From Litoribacterium kuwaitense (lineage in GTDB: Bacteria > Bacillota > Bacilli > Bacillales > DSM-28697): DNA of 64,000 nucleotides. Position numbers and translations under genes: made by a program. Below, one piece after another: positions 18,707-27,649 of this stretch. Every line of letters begins with the position of its first letter. The stretch's first letter is position 1. The DNA lies in contig NZ_JAALFC010000005.1 in the NCBI RefSeq assembly GCF_011058155.1, positions 99,241-163,240 of the forward strand. Direction: 5' to 3'. Under the pieces are notes generated by a model. That model did not search any database, was not told where the DNA came from, and saw only the letters and a program-made list of their open reading frames with translations.

Positions 18707-18949
18707 TTAATAATCAGCGGGGAGATTGGTTGTCGTAAATAAATAACCAATATAAAAGAGTACAATGGCAGCAGCTACGATGTATACCCAAACAATTGGG
18801 TTTTTTAAAATTGGATGTCGTTTCGTTTGCTCTCCCGTCTCACTACTCTTTTTGAAAGACATTGCCTGACCAACACGGGCAGAACCAAACGCCCCGGCGA
18901 CCAACACAAGCACAGCTATTACGGATAAGGCAAGAATCGCACGGTCCAT
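18707..18949 (-). CDS. Small membrane protein, two spans, unknown function
   Basis: 80 residues from ATG 18949 (AAGGAG, 9-base spacer); the frame extends upstream to 19039 but that part overlaps the EAL gene and lacks a ribosome site. Hydrophobic spans lie at about 4-24 and 50-70, joined by a basic and polar linker, with a short outside tail. It lies 55 bases downstream of the EAL-domain gene on the same strand, so co-transcription is likely. No family is recognised. Confidence 0.75.
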   Translation of the reverse strand: MDRAILALSVIAVLVLVAGAFGSARVGQAMSFKKSSETGEQTKRHPILKNPIVWVYIVAAAIVLFYIGYLFTTTNLPADY

Positions 18950-19004
18950 ATAAGCGAACTCCTTCTTTTTTCTTACCTTTCCCTGCAGTTCTTCATTCAT
19001 ACAT

Positions 19005-20222
19005 CTAAACGTGATCATTTTGATCGAATAAATATTCATATGATAAATCCATAAATAGATATAGCTGTTGAGAAATGGGGTAAGAAAAAGTCCGAATGTG
19101 CTGTTTTGTTTCGATATCTGAGTAGAGGTCTGACAAGATCCCTTTAGCGCCCATATCCATACGAACGATGTTTTCTAAAAAATACGGCCTCCATCCCCAG
19201 TTCTTTCCATTATATTCTTTTTGTAATTCCCACACAGCCTCTTTTTTCACCAAGTTTGCCGAACGTTGAAAACCATCGCGGTCACAAACGTAAAGCCTGA
19301 AGCTTTCGTTTTGAAAATCAGCAGCTACATGTGTCAGCCATTCATCATAACACTGATGCGCTTTTTGTCGTTCAAGCGTTTCTGCCATTTTTCGTTGTAG
19401 TTGCTTTTCTATATCCATCCGCTTCATAATCTTCTTTTTTTCATGATTAATAAAGCGACTAAAAGTCTGTTTCAGCGCCTCATCTTGAGACGTTGCAGGA
19501 GTGATGAATGAACTTGGTCGATCTAAAAAATTTCCCTGGTAATATTGGCCGCCATTTCGCCAAGCGTATTGCAATTGAAATTCTGTTTCAATCTCTTGAT
19601 AAATCATCACGGCACCGATTTTTCGTGCGAGGTGTGTCAAAGATTGCAACACATCATCATAAGATTGGGGTTTTGTCTGATCAAGCATAGGCCTTAGGTT
19701 CACCTTCACATAATGCGGAGACAATAACCCAATGACATCTAAGTTTGTTTCCTTCACGCCAATACGATCAAGCGAAATTTTCATCCCATATGTTTTCAAA
19801 TACGTGATAAAATGGTGCAGATGCTCTAAATCGCCTTGGAACGTATGCACACATATTTCGATGACGACAGATTCAAGGGGTAAAGAGAATTCACGTTCAA
19901 ATGTTAAAAATAGATCAATGAACTCTTCCCCATGCGCCAATAAGACATCTGGATGAGCATTTAAAAACAGTTTTTCAATGCCAGCAGAATTCATAAATAA
20001 TTCAATCGCTTGCTTATAAATATGAGCGTCTAGTTCAAAGCGATACTCTTCTGGCACATTTGCATCATGAAAGAAAGCACCAAGACCTATAGCTTTTTCG
20101 TCTACAACGAATCGACCGTACACTTCACAAGCATTCATCTGCCAATCATCAGCAGAGAACACACCTTGAAAATACGGACGAACATTCGCTTTTTGCGTTA
20201 AAATATCAAGTGGATCCATCAT
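19005..20222 (-). CDS. ykuI: EAL-domain protein YkuI, probably c-di-GMP-binding and degenerate
   Basis: 405 residues aligning over the full length with B. subtilis YkuI: an N-terminal EAL phosphodiesterase fold (about 15-250), a linker helix and a C-terminal PAS-like YkuI_C domain (about 285-405). Shared segments include LARKIGA, LQYAWRNGGQYYQG and ENIVRMDMGAKGILSDLYSD. The EAL motif is EVYGR here, the usual second acidic site reads EICVH, and the DDFG position reads LDRIG, so several metal ligands are changed. B. subtilis YkuI binds c-di-GMP but had no detected hydrolysis. ATG at 20222 follows GGAGG by 7 bases. Confidence 0.9.
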   Translation of the reverse strand: MMDPLDILTQKANVRPYFQGVFSADDWQMNACEVYGRFVVDEKAIGLGAFFHDANVPEEYRFELDAHIYKQAIELFMNSAGIEKLFLNAHPDVLLAHGEEFIDLFLTFEREFSLPLESVVIEICVHTFQGDLEHLHHFITYLKTYGMKISLDRIGVKETNLDVIGLLSPHYVKVNLRPMLDQTKPQSYDDVLQSLTHLARKIGAVMIYQEIETEFQLQYAWRNGGQYYQGNFLDRPSSFITPATSQDEALKQTFSRFINHEKKKIMKRMDIEKQLQRKMAETLERQKAHQCYDEWLTHVAADFQNESFRLYVCDRDGFQRSANLVKKEAVWELQKEYNGKNWGWRPYFLENIVRMDMGAKGILSDLYSDIETKQHIRTFSYPISQQLYLFMDLSYEYLFDQNDHV

Positions 20223-20294
20223 TTTGAAGCCTCCTTCATTAAAACACAACTTTGATGGAGCAAGAAATCAACACAATGAAGGGGAGAACGTCGA

Positions 20295-21161
20295 ATGACT
20301 AAACAAAATATGACTCGGCGCTCATTTTTAAAGCGACTTCTCGGCTGGTTTACAGGCACTATTGCGACAATAGCCGGCGGTTACAGCTATGCCACTTACA
20401 TTGAACCTCATTGGCTCGAAACAAAGCGGTTAACTCTTTCTTTCCCAACACTTCCCACCGCCTTTCACCAACTAAAAGTGGTTGTATTTAGCGATACACA
20501 TATAGGGCACCATTACGATGCTAACCAATTCGAAAAGCTGATCAATGCAATGAATAAAGAAAAGGCGGATCTCATCATCTTTGCTGGTGACCTTCTCGAT
20601 CGACCCATGTCTTATCAAGATCCAGAACGACTTATAGCTATTCTCACTAAATTAAGAGCCCGATTCGGAAAATTTGCCGTATACGGAAACCATGACCACG
20701 GCGATTACGGAACGGATTTATACCGTACGGTCATCGAAAATGCTGGCTTTCAATTACTCAGAAATGAAGCAGCGACAATCACAAGTCAAAGCGAAACCAT
20801 TGTTATCGCAGGGCTGGATGATCAAATGCTAGGGAAGCCTGACGTGGACGCCACCCTATCTTCTGTTCAACAAGAACAATGGTCATTACTGATTGCTCAT
20901 GAACCCGATATTGCCGATGATATTCACGAAACAAGCGTGAACTTACAAATTTCCGGACACACGCACGGTGGACAAGTCCAGCTCCCATTCTTTGGTCCGC
21001 TAGTCTTACCACCTTTAGGTGAAAAGTACATTGAAGGATTGTACACATTTACAGACACTGACTTCCAGTTATATGTAAATCGGGGCATTGGTACAACTCG
21101 CCTTCCTTATCGTTTTTTAGCACGCCCTGAACTGACCGTACTCACATTAGAGCGAACATAA
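20295..21161 (+). CDS. ykuE: Tat-exported metallophosphoesterase YkuE
   Basis: Calcineurin-type phosphoesterase of 288 residues. The N-terminus carries a twin-arginine signal (TRRSFLKR at about 7-14 followed by a hydrophobic stretch ending near residue 35), so it is exported folded. Metal-binding motifs are DTHIGHH near 64, AGDLLDRP near 97, GNHDHGDYG near 133 and SGHTHGGQ near 222. B. subtilis YkuE is an established substrate of the TatAyCy translocase and is found at the cell wall. ATG at 20295 follows GGGGAG. It diverges from ykuI. Confidence 0.94.
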   Translation: MTKQNMTRRSFLKRLLGWFTGTIATIAGGYSYATYIEPHWLETKRLTLSFPTLPTAFHQLKVVVFSDTHIGHHYDANQFEKLINAMNKEKADLIIFAGDLLDRPMSYQDPERLIAILTKLRARFGKFAVYGNHDHGDYGTDLYRTVIENAGFQLLRNEAATITSQSETIVIAGLDDQMLGKPDVDATLSSVQQEQWSLLIAHEPDIADDIHETSVNLQISGHTHGGQVQLPFFGPLVLPPLGEKYIEGLYTFTDTDFQLYVNRGIGTTRLPYRFLARPELTVLTLERT

Positions 21162-21338
21162 AAATAAACGTATCCTTTCCTTCATAAAACAGCGGTTTAA
21201 ACATGGCTATCCTGTGGAATACATTAAAAAATGATCTTCATTGACTCAAGATGAAGCCAACGTCAACGACAAACGGAAGCTGATCATTAAGCCCAGCTTG
21301 TATATTCATTATACAACTTTATGAATGGAGCGAGGTAT

Positions 21339-21629
21339 GTGAAAAAACATATGACTTTTACATTGAAGAATAGGATTCCTGTTCCTACATTAATGACACT
21401 CTCTTATCGATTGAATAAAGAAAATATTGCTGTTGAATTTACATATGAAAATACAACGGTCGATGGTAGAGATGTGCTAAGTCTGATTTCCTTTTTCCTC
21501 ATCCCGAAAATGGATTCGACAATTTCATTGACTACAACGGCTCAAGAGGCACAAAAAGGGATTGAACTAGTGACAACTACGATTTTAGAGAAAAACCAAC
21601 CCTTCCCAATGATGACCGCCCGTAGCTAA
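21339..21629 (+). CDS. HPr-like protein lacking the phosphorylation residues
   Basis: A 96-residue protein with the size and hydrophobic pattern of the PTS carrier HPr. MTFTLKNRIPVPTLMT corresponds to the HPr first strand and active loop, and RDVLSLISFFLIPKMDSTIS to the regulatory helix and following strand. In this hand alignment the catalytic His15 is Pro and the regulatory Ser46 is Asp, so neither EI nor HPrK phosphorylation as in normal HPr is expected. GTG 21339 follows GGAGCGAGG; ATG 21321 has no ribosome site. A terminator follows. Function unknown; a Crh-like binding role is a guess. Confidence 0.6.
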   Translation: MKKHMTFTLKNRIPVPTLMTLSYRLNKENIAVEFTYENTTVDGRDVLSLISFFLIPKMDSTISLTTTAQEAQKGIELVTTTILEKNQPFPMMTARS

Positions 21630-21647
21630 TGTTGATAGAATCTGTTA

Positions 21648-21686
21648 GAAAAAGACTCTCTGAACGATCATGACGAGTGTCTTTTT
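21648..21686 (+). terminator. Terminator after the HPr-like gene
   Basis: AAAAAGACTCT pairs with GAGTGTCTTTTT across a loop of about 15 bases, ending in a T-run. Confidence 0.85.
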
Positions 21687-21745
21687 CTTCGTTTGGATTA
21701 AACGGTCGTATTCGTTATAATGGTTAAAAAGGAGGGTTGCACAAC

Positions 21746-22219
21746 ATGCGGACATTAGACAACGGGAAGCCCCCTCGTCTTCACGATATCGCGCGCGCAC
21801 TTTTTATTGTGAATCGAAACGCAAAAACCGCCATTCACGCGAAAGAGCTGTACTCTTTAAAACATAAAACCGTTCAGAAGCTCCTTGAAGAAAACAAAGC
21901 CAAAAAAATTGGCCTCCACTTTTCTAAAAACCCGAAAAATGCGCAGCAGCATTCGAACTTACTGATCCAAGTGGATAACTATTACTTTCACGTTCCTCCT
22001 CGCAAAAAAGACTTCAGTGAGGTTCCACATCTTGGCGAAGGAGACGCCTCATACCGAAATCCGAAAACCTCAATGCCACTCTATGAAGCCAAACGACTTC
22101 TGGAACAATATACAGGCTACCGCTTTCAAGCGAAGTCTAAACCCACTTACCCAAAACGGCAAGCCCCTGTTTTTACAAAACTAGGTGAACCCTATCCTTG
22201 GCATCACCCCAAACGTTAA
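21746..22219 (+). CDS. ykyB: YkyB family protein
   Basis: 157 residues, basic, matching B. subtilis YkyB over most of its length. Shared segments include IARALFIVNRNAKTA near the N-terminus, KKIGLHFSKNP near residue 50, YYFHVPPRK and the C-terminal FTKLGEPY. It is probably cytoplasmic, and its function is not known. ATG 21746 follows AAGGAGGG; a TTG at 21737 lies too close to that site. In B. subtilis ykyB sits near patA and the yku genes, so its presence here supports conserved synteny. Confidence 0.92.
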   Translation: MRTLDNGKPPRLHDIARALFIVNRNAKTAIHAKELYSLKHKTVQKLLEENKAKKIGLHFSKNPKNAQQHSNLLIQVDNYYFHVPPRKKDFSEVPHLGEGDASYRNPKTSMPLYEAKRLLEQYTGYRFQAKSKPTYPKRQAPVFTKLGEPYPWHHPKR

Positions 22220-22764
22220 GTATCTCATATACAGGACAATTTTTTATGAGAAGGGTCATTTATTTTATGTTTCTAGACGACCGGGAAAAGTTGCGACAAG
22301 AGAGATTGGATGTTGAGTGAGGAAAGGAGCAAAAGAGCTCATTTTAGATATAAAGTGGCGAATGCATGGAAGCGATCGCGCGCAGAAAAACTTTCGATTA
22401 TGACGTAGCCACAGCATGATGTCATCACTACTATGGACGGCAATAACCACGCAAGCAAACCATCGAACGACCATGACTTGCAGAAGATGACTCCTTCGAT
22501 AGGGTCGTCTTTTCGCATTGGTTAATTTTTTATCGAAAGAGTGCTTGCGTGGTGGTAGAGAGAAGTGCCTGCTTAAGTGAAGCAATGGTGAGTCGTTCAC
22601 TCATTTCACTTATCTAATTATGCAAGAAATTTAATTACTCTCATGGGAACTTTCGTGATCGTTCACATTTAATGATGTGTCAAATGGCTTAATTTAACCT
22701 GTAGTACTAAGCTTTAAAAGGCGAGATTCTTTAACGGGCTCATTTAAAAACGTAGGGGCAACGA
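22220..22764. other. 545-base gap with an inverted-repeat structure, no supported gene
   Basis: An open frame on the minus strand (22265-22600) has no ribosome site and no recognisable family, so it is not called. The gap holds an 11-base perfect inverted repeat (CCACGCAAGCA at 22447, TGCTTGCGTGG at 22542) with further imperfect pairing inside. It may be a relic of a small mobile element or a structured RNA. Confidence 0.4.
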
Positions 22765-22959
22765 TTAATCATTTCGAATAATTAAATAAATGATGAGACC
22801 GATCACCGGAAAAAACAAGGTTCCAAACAAGATAATCAATGCATATTCACGACTCTTTCCTCTGGCTACAGAGTCTCTATATGCCCAAATGCTTGTAACG
22901 ATATTTAAAACGATGAGCAACAGTCCAAAGAGCAAAAACCCTAAAAATATAAATTCCAT
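22765..22959 (-). CDS. Small two-span membrane protein
   Basis: 64 residues from ATG 22959, preceded by GGGAGATGAGG. There is a first hydrophobic span at about 3-25, a charged turn (YRDSVARGKSREY) and a second span at about 38-60, ending IIRND. The upstream extension to 23055 is hydrophilic and has no ribosome site. The layout (span, basic hairpin, span ending near the C-terminus) resembles small PLDc_N-like membrane proteins; no function is known. It lies 109 bases downstream of the DUF624-type gene on the same strand. Confidence 0.7.
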   Translation of the reverse strand: MEFIFLGFLLFGLLLIVLNIVTSIWAYRDSVARGKSREYALIILFGTLFFPVIGLIIYLIIRND

Positions 22960-23068
22960 AAATACCTCATCTCCCTTGCTATCCACTTCTACAGTCCTAT
23001 GCATAGAAAATAGCAGACATTCTTTTTTCATGAACGCCTGCTTTGCTTGGATCATGTACTATAGTCAC

Positions 23069-23734
23069 TTATTCTGGCTCAGCTTCAGCTTCGGCCTCTC
23101 TTTCCCGCAATGCCTGAGCTTTTTCTTCAATTTTACGGAAGGCACGATTCGCACACCACATCACGACAAATGCGAGTACACTTCCAAAGAAAAACGGAAT
23201 TAATCCCATAAATTGCTGCATAACGAGCAAGACCACTAAAGATCCGGCAATCATCATTAAAATTTCACCAGGTCTTGAAATCGCTATCAACAGTGTTTGT
23301 TTCAAGTATTGGAATAATTTTAAGTCATAATGGACGAAAACCGGGAAGAAAAAGAGGGTCATCGTTAAATAAATGAACGTAGCAACGATAAGAAAGTACT
23401 GGATAAAAATACCCCAACTACCGGTATCTTGCGTGTTTAAAATCCGAAAATCTGCCCACAGGATAAAGCCAACCACTAGCAATAAAACACCTAAAATATT
23501 TGCACGCAAAAATTCGTTTTTATATTCGCTCCAAAAGGTCTTAAACACTGGAATTTCATGCTCGCCCTGTACCCATTTTCTCGTGACAGCAAACAACGCT
23601 GCTGTTGAGGGACCAAATCCAAACACAATGAGTCCAAGAAAAGTGAAACAAATCCAGAGAATATTGACGTATGCAAGCCGCATAATCCATTCACAAATGG
23701 AGTACAAGGTGCCCATAAATCCGTTCATTACCAT
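23069..23734 (-). CDS. DUF624 (YesL-like) membrane protein
   Basis: About 221 residues with five to six membrane spans and a charged C-terminal tail rich in Glu and Ala. The N-terminal half has the YesL/DUF624 pattern: a span, then LGLIVFGFGPSTAALFAVTRKW near residues 35-60, where the Gly-rich turn and the TRKW segment are typical. Members often lie beside carbohydrate ABC transporters or two-component systems, but no such neighbour is here. ATG 23734 behind GGGTGG is chosen over GTG 23746 and ATG 23728. Confidence 0.8.
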   Translation of the reverse strand: MVMNGFMGTLYSICEWIMRLAYVNILWICFTFLGLIVFGFGPSTAALFAVTRKWVQGEHEIPVFKTFWSEYKNEFLRANILGVLLLVVGFILWADFRILNTQDTGSWGIFIQYFLIVATFIYLTMTLFFFPVFVHYDLKLFQYLKQTLLIAISRPGEILMMIAGSLVVLLVMQQFMGLIPFFFGSVLAFVVMWCANRAFRKIEEKAQALREREAEAEAEPE

Positions 23735-23843
23735 GTGTTTCACCACCCTGCTTTTCTGTCTATTATGCCATAATGCTACCTTTTCACAGTAGAAAAATCA
23801 AGCATTTCCCCTTCAAAATCACCTAGTGTAACTGCGTTTATGA

Positions 23844-24539
23844 CTAAAAATGGTTATTGGGTTCAAGCGCCGTTCTTGCGGTACGAAATGCAGGTGCGAC
23901 TAAGACGACACTACGCCACGCAGCCCATACACTGACAATGGCAAAGGCACAACCCCAGACAAGCGCCGGGACCCACGTTGTGCTTGCGAGTATGGAGGCA
24001 TCTCCTGCACGAGCAGGTGAAAAGAAACTTAATAACAAAAGATCAAACGCTGCACGAACGGAATCGACTAATAAGATTAAAATAAAGCAGAGGCTTACCC
24101 CCGCGCTCCACGATTTTCGCTGAGTAGAAAGAAGATAGATTAGTCCGATCAGCAGTACAGCTATCCAAATGATACCAAAGAGGTTGCGCACCCAGAACAA
24201 ACCGCTAAGTAAGGCAATAAGACCTACGGACATTAAAATAAAATGATGTATTTTCTTTTTCCATAGCCACGAAAACAGGAGGAGTACAATCGACGAGCTG
24301 AGGTAGCCGGCAAGACTAACAACGATCACTGGCCAGCCAGAAGCAGTCCATGATCTCGTCAAGCCTGATAAATTTGCAAATAATTGAATGTCATTGACTT
24401 GCCCGCCTACAAGTAAAGCAGCGACAGCATGCCCACTCTCATGAACGAGTGTATTCCACGTGCGTAGAATCATTTGTACACCCGGAACATATAAAAGAAT
24501 GAAGCAGACGAGACATATGAGAATGAGCTTCCAATTCAT
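23844..24539 (-). CDS. M50B-type membrane metalloprotease-like protein
   Basis: 231 residues with about six spans. The motif HESGHAVAALLVGG near residue 33, just after the first span, is a zinc-binding HExxH within the membrane, typical of the M50B peptidase-like group. The other expected metal ligand is not obvious, so activity is uncertain. The C-terminus is a charged tail. ATG at 24539 lies 33 bases after the gntK stop on the same strand, so it may be co-transcribed with gntK. Substrate unknown. Confidence 0.8.
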   Translation of the reverse strand: MNWKLILICLVCFILLYVPGVQMILRTWNTLVHESGHAVAALLVGGQVNDIQLFANLSGLTRSWTASGWPVIVVSLAGYLSSSIVLLLFSWLWKKKIHHFILMSVGLIALLSGLFWVRNLFGIIWIAVLLIGLIYLLSTQRKSWSAGVSLCFILILLVDSVRAAFDLLLLSFFSPARAGDASILASTTWVPALVWGCAFAIVSVWAAWRSVVLVAPAFRTARTALEPNNHF

Positions 24540-24572
24540 AGCTACCCCACCCTTCTTTTCCTTATTAAATCG

Positions 24573-26054
24573 TTATTTCTGTAATGTTCTCATAGCATCA
24601 GCCAGCTTTTTATAGGCAGCATATGGTCGTTCATATTGAGCTACAGCTGTAGCATTAGGGGAAATTTGCTCGGCATCACATCTGTCATCCTCTGGAAAAG
24701 GTGGATAACCAAGTGCTTGACGCGCTAACGCAGCCGCTCCTTTACTAGAGACGTCATGGTGTGAGGGCATAACTAGCGCTTTATTAAAAATATCTGCAAG
24801 CATTTGCGTCCAAAAATGCGAACGAACAAAGCCCCCATTAATATAGAGCTTTCCTTTTGCGGGAGAAAGCTCCCAAACGGCCTCCGCAACCATTTTCAGC
24901 TGAAATAGTACGCCTTCATATAAAGCCCGGCAGAAGTGGCTTGTTTCATGCCGTGAAGTCATTCCTAAAAAGCCACCTTGAAGCCCTGTCTCCCAAAATG
25001 GGGCTCGCTCGCCGTGCAAATACGGCAAACAGATCAGTCCCTCACAACCAGGTGGTACTTTTGCAGCCTCTTTTTCAAACCACAGATTAAGCTCTTCAGG
25101 TGTCCTGCCTTTTTTCGCTTCTTTAAAAAGATGATGCTTTGCCCATTGTAACACAATGCCACCATTATTCATTGCGCCACCAACGACCCAAGCATCTTCA
25201 CTTAAATGATAACAAAACGTATGACCATTTTCATGTGTCACCGGGTGATCCAGCGTACAGCGAATGGCTCCACTCGTCCCGATGGTCATCACCATGTCAT
25301 CATTTTTCGCACCAGCACCTAAATTTGCCAAAACACCATCTGTCGCCCCAAGGATGAAGGGAGTCTTCTCATTTAAACCTGTTTCTCTAGCAATGTCCTT
25401 TTTTAAACCACGTAGCACCGTTTTTGTCGGTTTAATGTCAGGAAGGTTGTGTGCAGAAATTTGAGCAGCCTGAAGCGCTTCTTTACTCCATTCTCTCTTC
25501 GTAAAATCATACAACCCAGTTGCAGAAGCCATGGACTCATCTGTCCAGCATACGCCAAAAAAGCAATAGAAAACATACTCTTTAATACTGATAAAACGGT
25601 CACCCGGTTGAAGTGTCCACGGTGCCTGTCCTTCTTGTATCCAAGCCATTTTCGTTAACGGAGACATCGGGTGTAAAGGAGTCCCCGTTTTTTTATATAA
25701 ACTTAATCCTATACGCTCCTTTAAACGCTCTGTCGCTCCAGTCGAACGCTCATCTGCCCATGTCAAAAGAGGGCTTTTCGGTCTGCCTTGGCAGTCAATG
25801 ATCATCAGTGAATGCATAGCAGCACTAAATGAAACTGCGCTAACCGCCTCTTCACTTAAGGAAGCTGACATCATGACTTCGTTTAACACTTGAATACAAG
25901 CTGCAACAATCTCTTCCGGTCGCTGCTCGGCGCTATGTGGAAGCGGATGCAACAGTGGATATGCCCGCTCAGCACGAGCAACGGTCCCTCCTAAATCATC
26001 GAACACAACGGCTTTCGTGCTTGTTGTTCCAATATCAACCCCAATAATGTACAC
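24573..26054 (-). CDS. gntK: Gluconokinase (FGGY family)
   Basis: Phosphorylates gluconate to 6-phosphogluconate. 493 residues. It begins with the ATPase motif YIIGVDIGTTSTKAVVFD, contains the substrate-domain segment TWADERS, the phosphate 2 motif GTSGAIR near 240 and the C-terminal FGGY signature region INGGFVRSHFWTQMLADIF near 395. GTG 26054 is taken as start (AGGAGGGAG, then 6 bases); the frame continues upstream to 26135 but overlaps the terminator of gndA. Its product is the substrate of the neighbouring 6-phosphogluconate dehydrogenase. Confidence 0.9.
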   Translation of the reverse strand: MYIIGVDIGTTSTKAVVFDDLGGTVARAERAYPLLHPLPHSAEQRPEEIVAACIQVLNEVMMSASLSEEAVSAVSFSAAMHSLMIIDCQGRPKSPLLTWADERSTGATERLKERIGLSLYKKTGTPLHPMSPLTKMAWIQEGQAPWTLQPGDRFISIKEYVFYCFFGVCWTDESMASATGLYDFTKREWSKEALQAAQISAHNLPDIKPTKTVLRGLKKDIARETGLNEKTPFILGATDGVLANLGAGAKNDDMVMTIGTSGAIRCTLDHPVTHENGHTFCYHLSEDAWVVGGAMNNGGIVLQWAKHHLFKEAKKGRTPEELNLWFEKEAAKVPPGCEGLICLPYLHGERAPFWETGLQGGFLGMTSRHETSHFCRALYEGVLFQLKMVAEAVWELSPAKGKLYINGGFVRSHFWTQMLADIFNKALVMPSHHDVSSKGAAALARQALGYPPFPEDDRCDAEQISPNATAVAQYERPYAAYKKLADAMRTLQK

Positions 26055-26101
26055 GTGTTGCTCCCTCCTACAAAACCTTGCCGCTTTTTCAGATGATAAA
26101 A

Positions 26102-26127
26102 AGAGAGCGGGGTAATCACCGCTCTCC
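26102..26127 (-). terminator. Terminator between gndA and gntK
   Basis: On the minus strand GAGAGCGG pairs with CCGCTCTC around a short loop, followed by TTTTTATC; it begins 12 bases after the gndA stop. Confidence 0.85.
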
Positions 26128-26138
26128 TTCAGCAAACG

Positions 26139-27551
26139 TTACATTGATAACCAATCGGTATGGAAGGTTCCTTCCTTATCCGTTCGGCGATACGTATGAG
26201 CACCAAAATAATCACGTTGTGCTTGTAAAAGGTTAGCTGGAAGCACAGCGCTTCTGTAACTGTCGTAATAAGCGAGACCGCTCGAAAGCCCTGGAACGGG
26301 TACTCCCTTCGTCACGCCGAGTGACACAACCTTTCTCCACGCATCTTGGTATTCGTCAATGATCCCCTTAAAATATTCATCAAGCAGCAAGTTTTTGATT
26401 TGAGGGTCACGATCATAGGCATCTTTAATGTTTTGTAAGAAGCCCGCACGAATAATACAGCCACCACGGAAAATCATCGCGATGTCGCCTAGCTTCAAGT
26501 CCCAGCCATATTCTTCAGAGGCTGCTTTCATTTGGGCAAAGCCTTGTGCATACGAACAAATTTTGCTGGCATACAATGCACGGCGAATCGCTTCAACCCA
26601 TTCTGAACGGTCACCTTCCAGTGCTTCAGTAGCAGGACCTTGCAACACCTTACTGGCAGCGACACGCTCTTCCTTCATCGCTGAAATAAAGCGGGAAAAC
26701 ACGGATTCCGTAATAATGGATAAAGGTACTCCTAAATCGAGGGAGCTTTGACTTGTCCATTTCCCTGTCCCTTTTTGACCAGCTGTATCTAAAATGACAT
26801 CGACAAGCGGTTGGTTTGTTTCAGGATCGACCTTTGTAAAGATATCCGCTGTGATTTCAATGAGATAGCTGTCCAATTCACCTTCGTTCCATTGTTTGAA
26901 CGTGTCCGCCAATTCTTCAGCACTTAACCCGACGACATGTTTTAACAAATGGTACGCTTCGCAGATTAACTGCATATCGCCATATTCAATGCCGTTGTGT
27001 ACCATTTTTACATAATGACCTGCACCATCTGGACCGATGTATGTAGAGCATGCATCATTTCCTACTTTTGCAGAAATGGCGGTTAAAATCGGCTCGATCA
27101 TATCATATGCTTCTTTTTGACCACCTGGCATAATGGACGGTCCTTTAAGTGCTCCTTCTTCTCCACCGGATACACCCGTACCGACAAAGTTAATGCCATG
27201 TTCAGACAGCATTTGGTTCCGGCGGCGTGTATCTTCGAAATAGGCATTTCCACCATCAACGATAATATCCCCTTGATCTAACAATGGGATCAACTGATCG
27301 ATCGTCGCATCAGTCCCTTTTCCTGCTTGAACCATAATGATGATTCGACGTGGCTTTTCAAGGGATTGGACAAAATCGGCAAGCTCTTTATATCCAGTCA
27401 CATTTTTATCAGACGCTTCATTCAGTAGCGCTTCTGTTTTTGCATACGTACGGTTATATACAGCGACATCGAAACCTCTTGATTCAATATTTAAAGCCAG
27501 GTTTTTCCCCATGACCGCTAACCCAATGACACCCACATGCTGCTTTGCCAT
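26139..27551 (-). CDS. gndA: 6-phosphogluconate dehydrogenase, decarboxylating (GndA type)
   Basis: Oxidative decarboxylation of 6-phosphogluconate to ribulose 5-phosphate. 470 residues. The N-terminal Rossmann motif [13 protein letters not shown] is followed by YNRTYAKTE, whose Arg-Thr and Lys favour NADP, as in B. subtilis GndA and unlike the NAD-type GntZ. Active-site segments are [19 protein letters not shown] and [13 protein letters not shown]; the C-terminal YFGAHTYRR is also present. ATG 27551 gives the family N-terminus [10 protein letters not shown]; upstream starts lack spacing. It sits between an RpiR-type regulator and gntK. Confidence 0.95.
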   Translation of the reverse strand: MAKQHVGVIGLAVMGKNLALNIESRGFDVAVYNRTYAKTEALLNEASDKNVTGYKELADFVQSLEKPRRIIIMVQAGKGTDATIDQLIPLLDQGDIIVDGGNAYFEDTRRRNQMLSEHGINFVGTGVSGGEEGALKGPSIMPGGQKEAYDMIEPILTAISAKVGNDACSTYIGPDGAGHYVKMVHNGIEYGDMQLICEAYHLLKHVVGLSAEELADTFKQWNEGELDSYLIEITADIFTKVDPETNQPLVDVILDTAGQKGTGKWTSQSSLDLGVPLSIITESVFSRFISAMKEERVAASKVLQGPATEALEGDRSEWVEAIRRALYASKICSYAQGFAQMKAASEEYGWDLKLGDIAMIFRGGCIIRAGFLQNIKDAYDRDPQIKNLLLDEYFKGIIDEYQDAWRKVVSLGVTKGVPVPGLSSGLAYYDSYRSAVLPANLLQAQRDYFGAHTYRRTDKEGTFHTDWLSM

Positions 27552-27649
27552 ACCTGTCATCCTTTCTCGATTTAAAGTGCTCACTTATATTCATATATCA
27601 TTGTAATACGAGACCCGTGTCCGCGCAACAAAAGCAAGTGTGTTTTTAA

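Noticed and set aside
22265..22600. 111-residue minus-strand frame in the gap after ykyB
   Set aside because: No ribosome site, no recognisable domain, and it spans the inverted-repeat structure.
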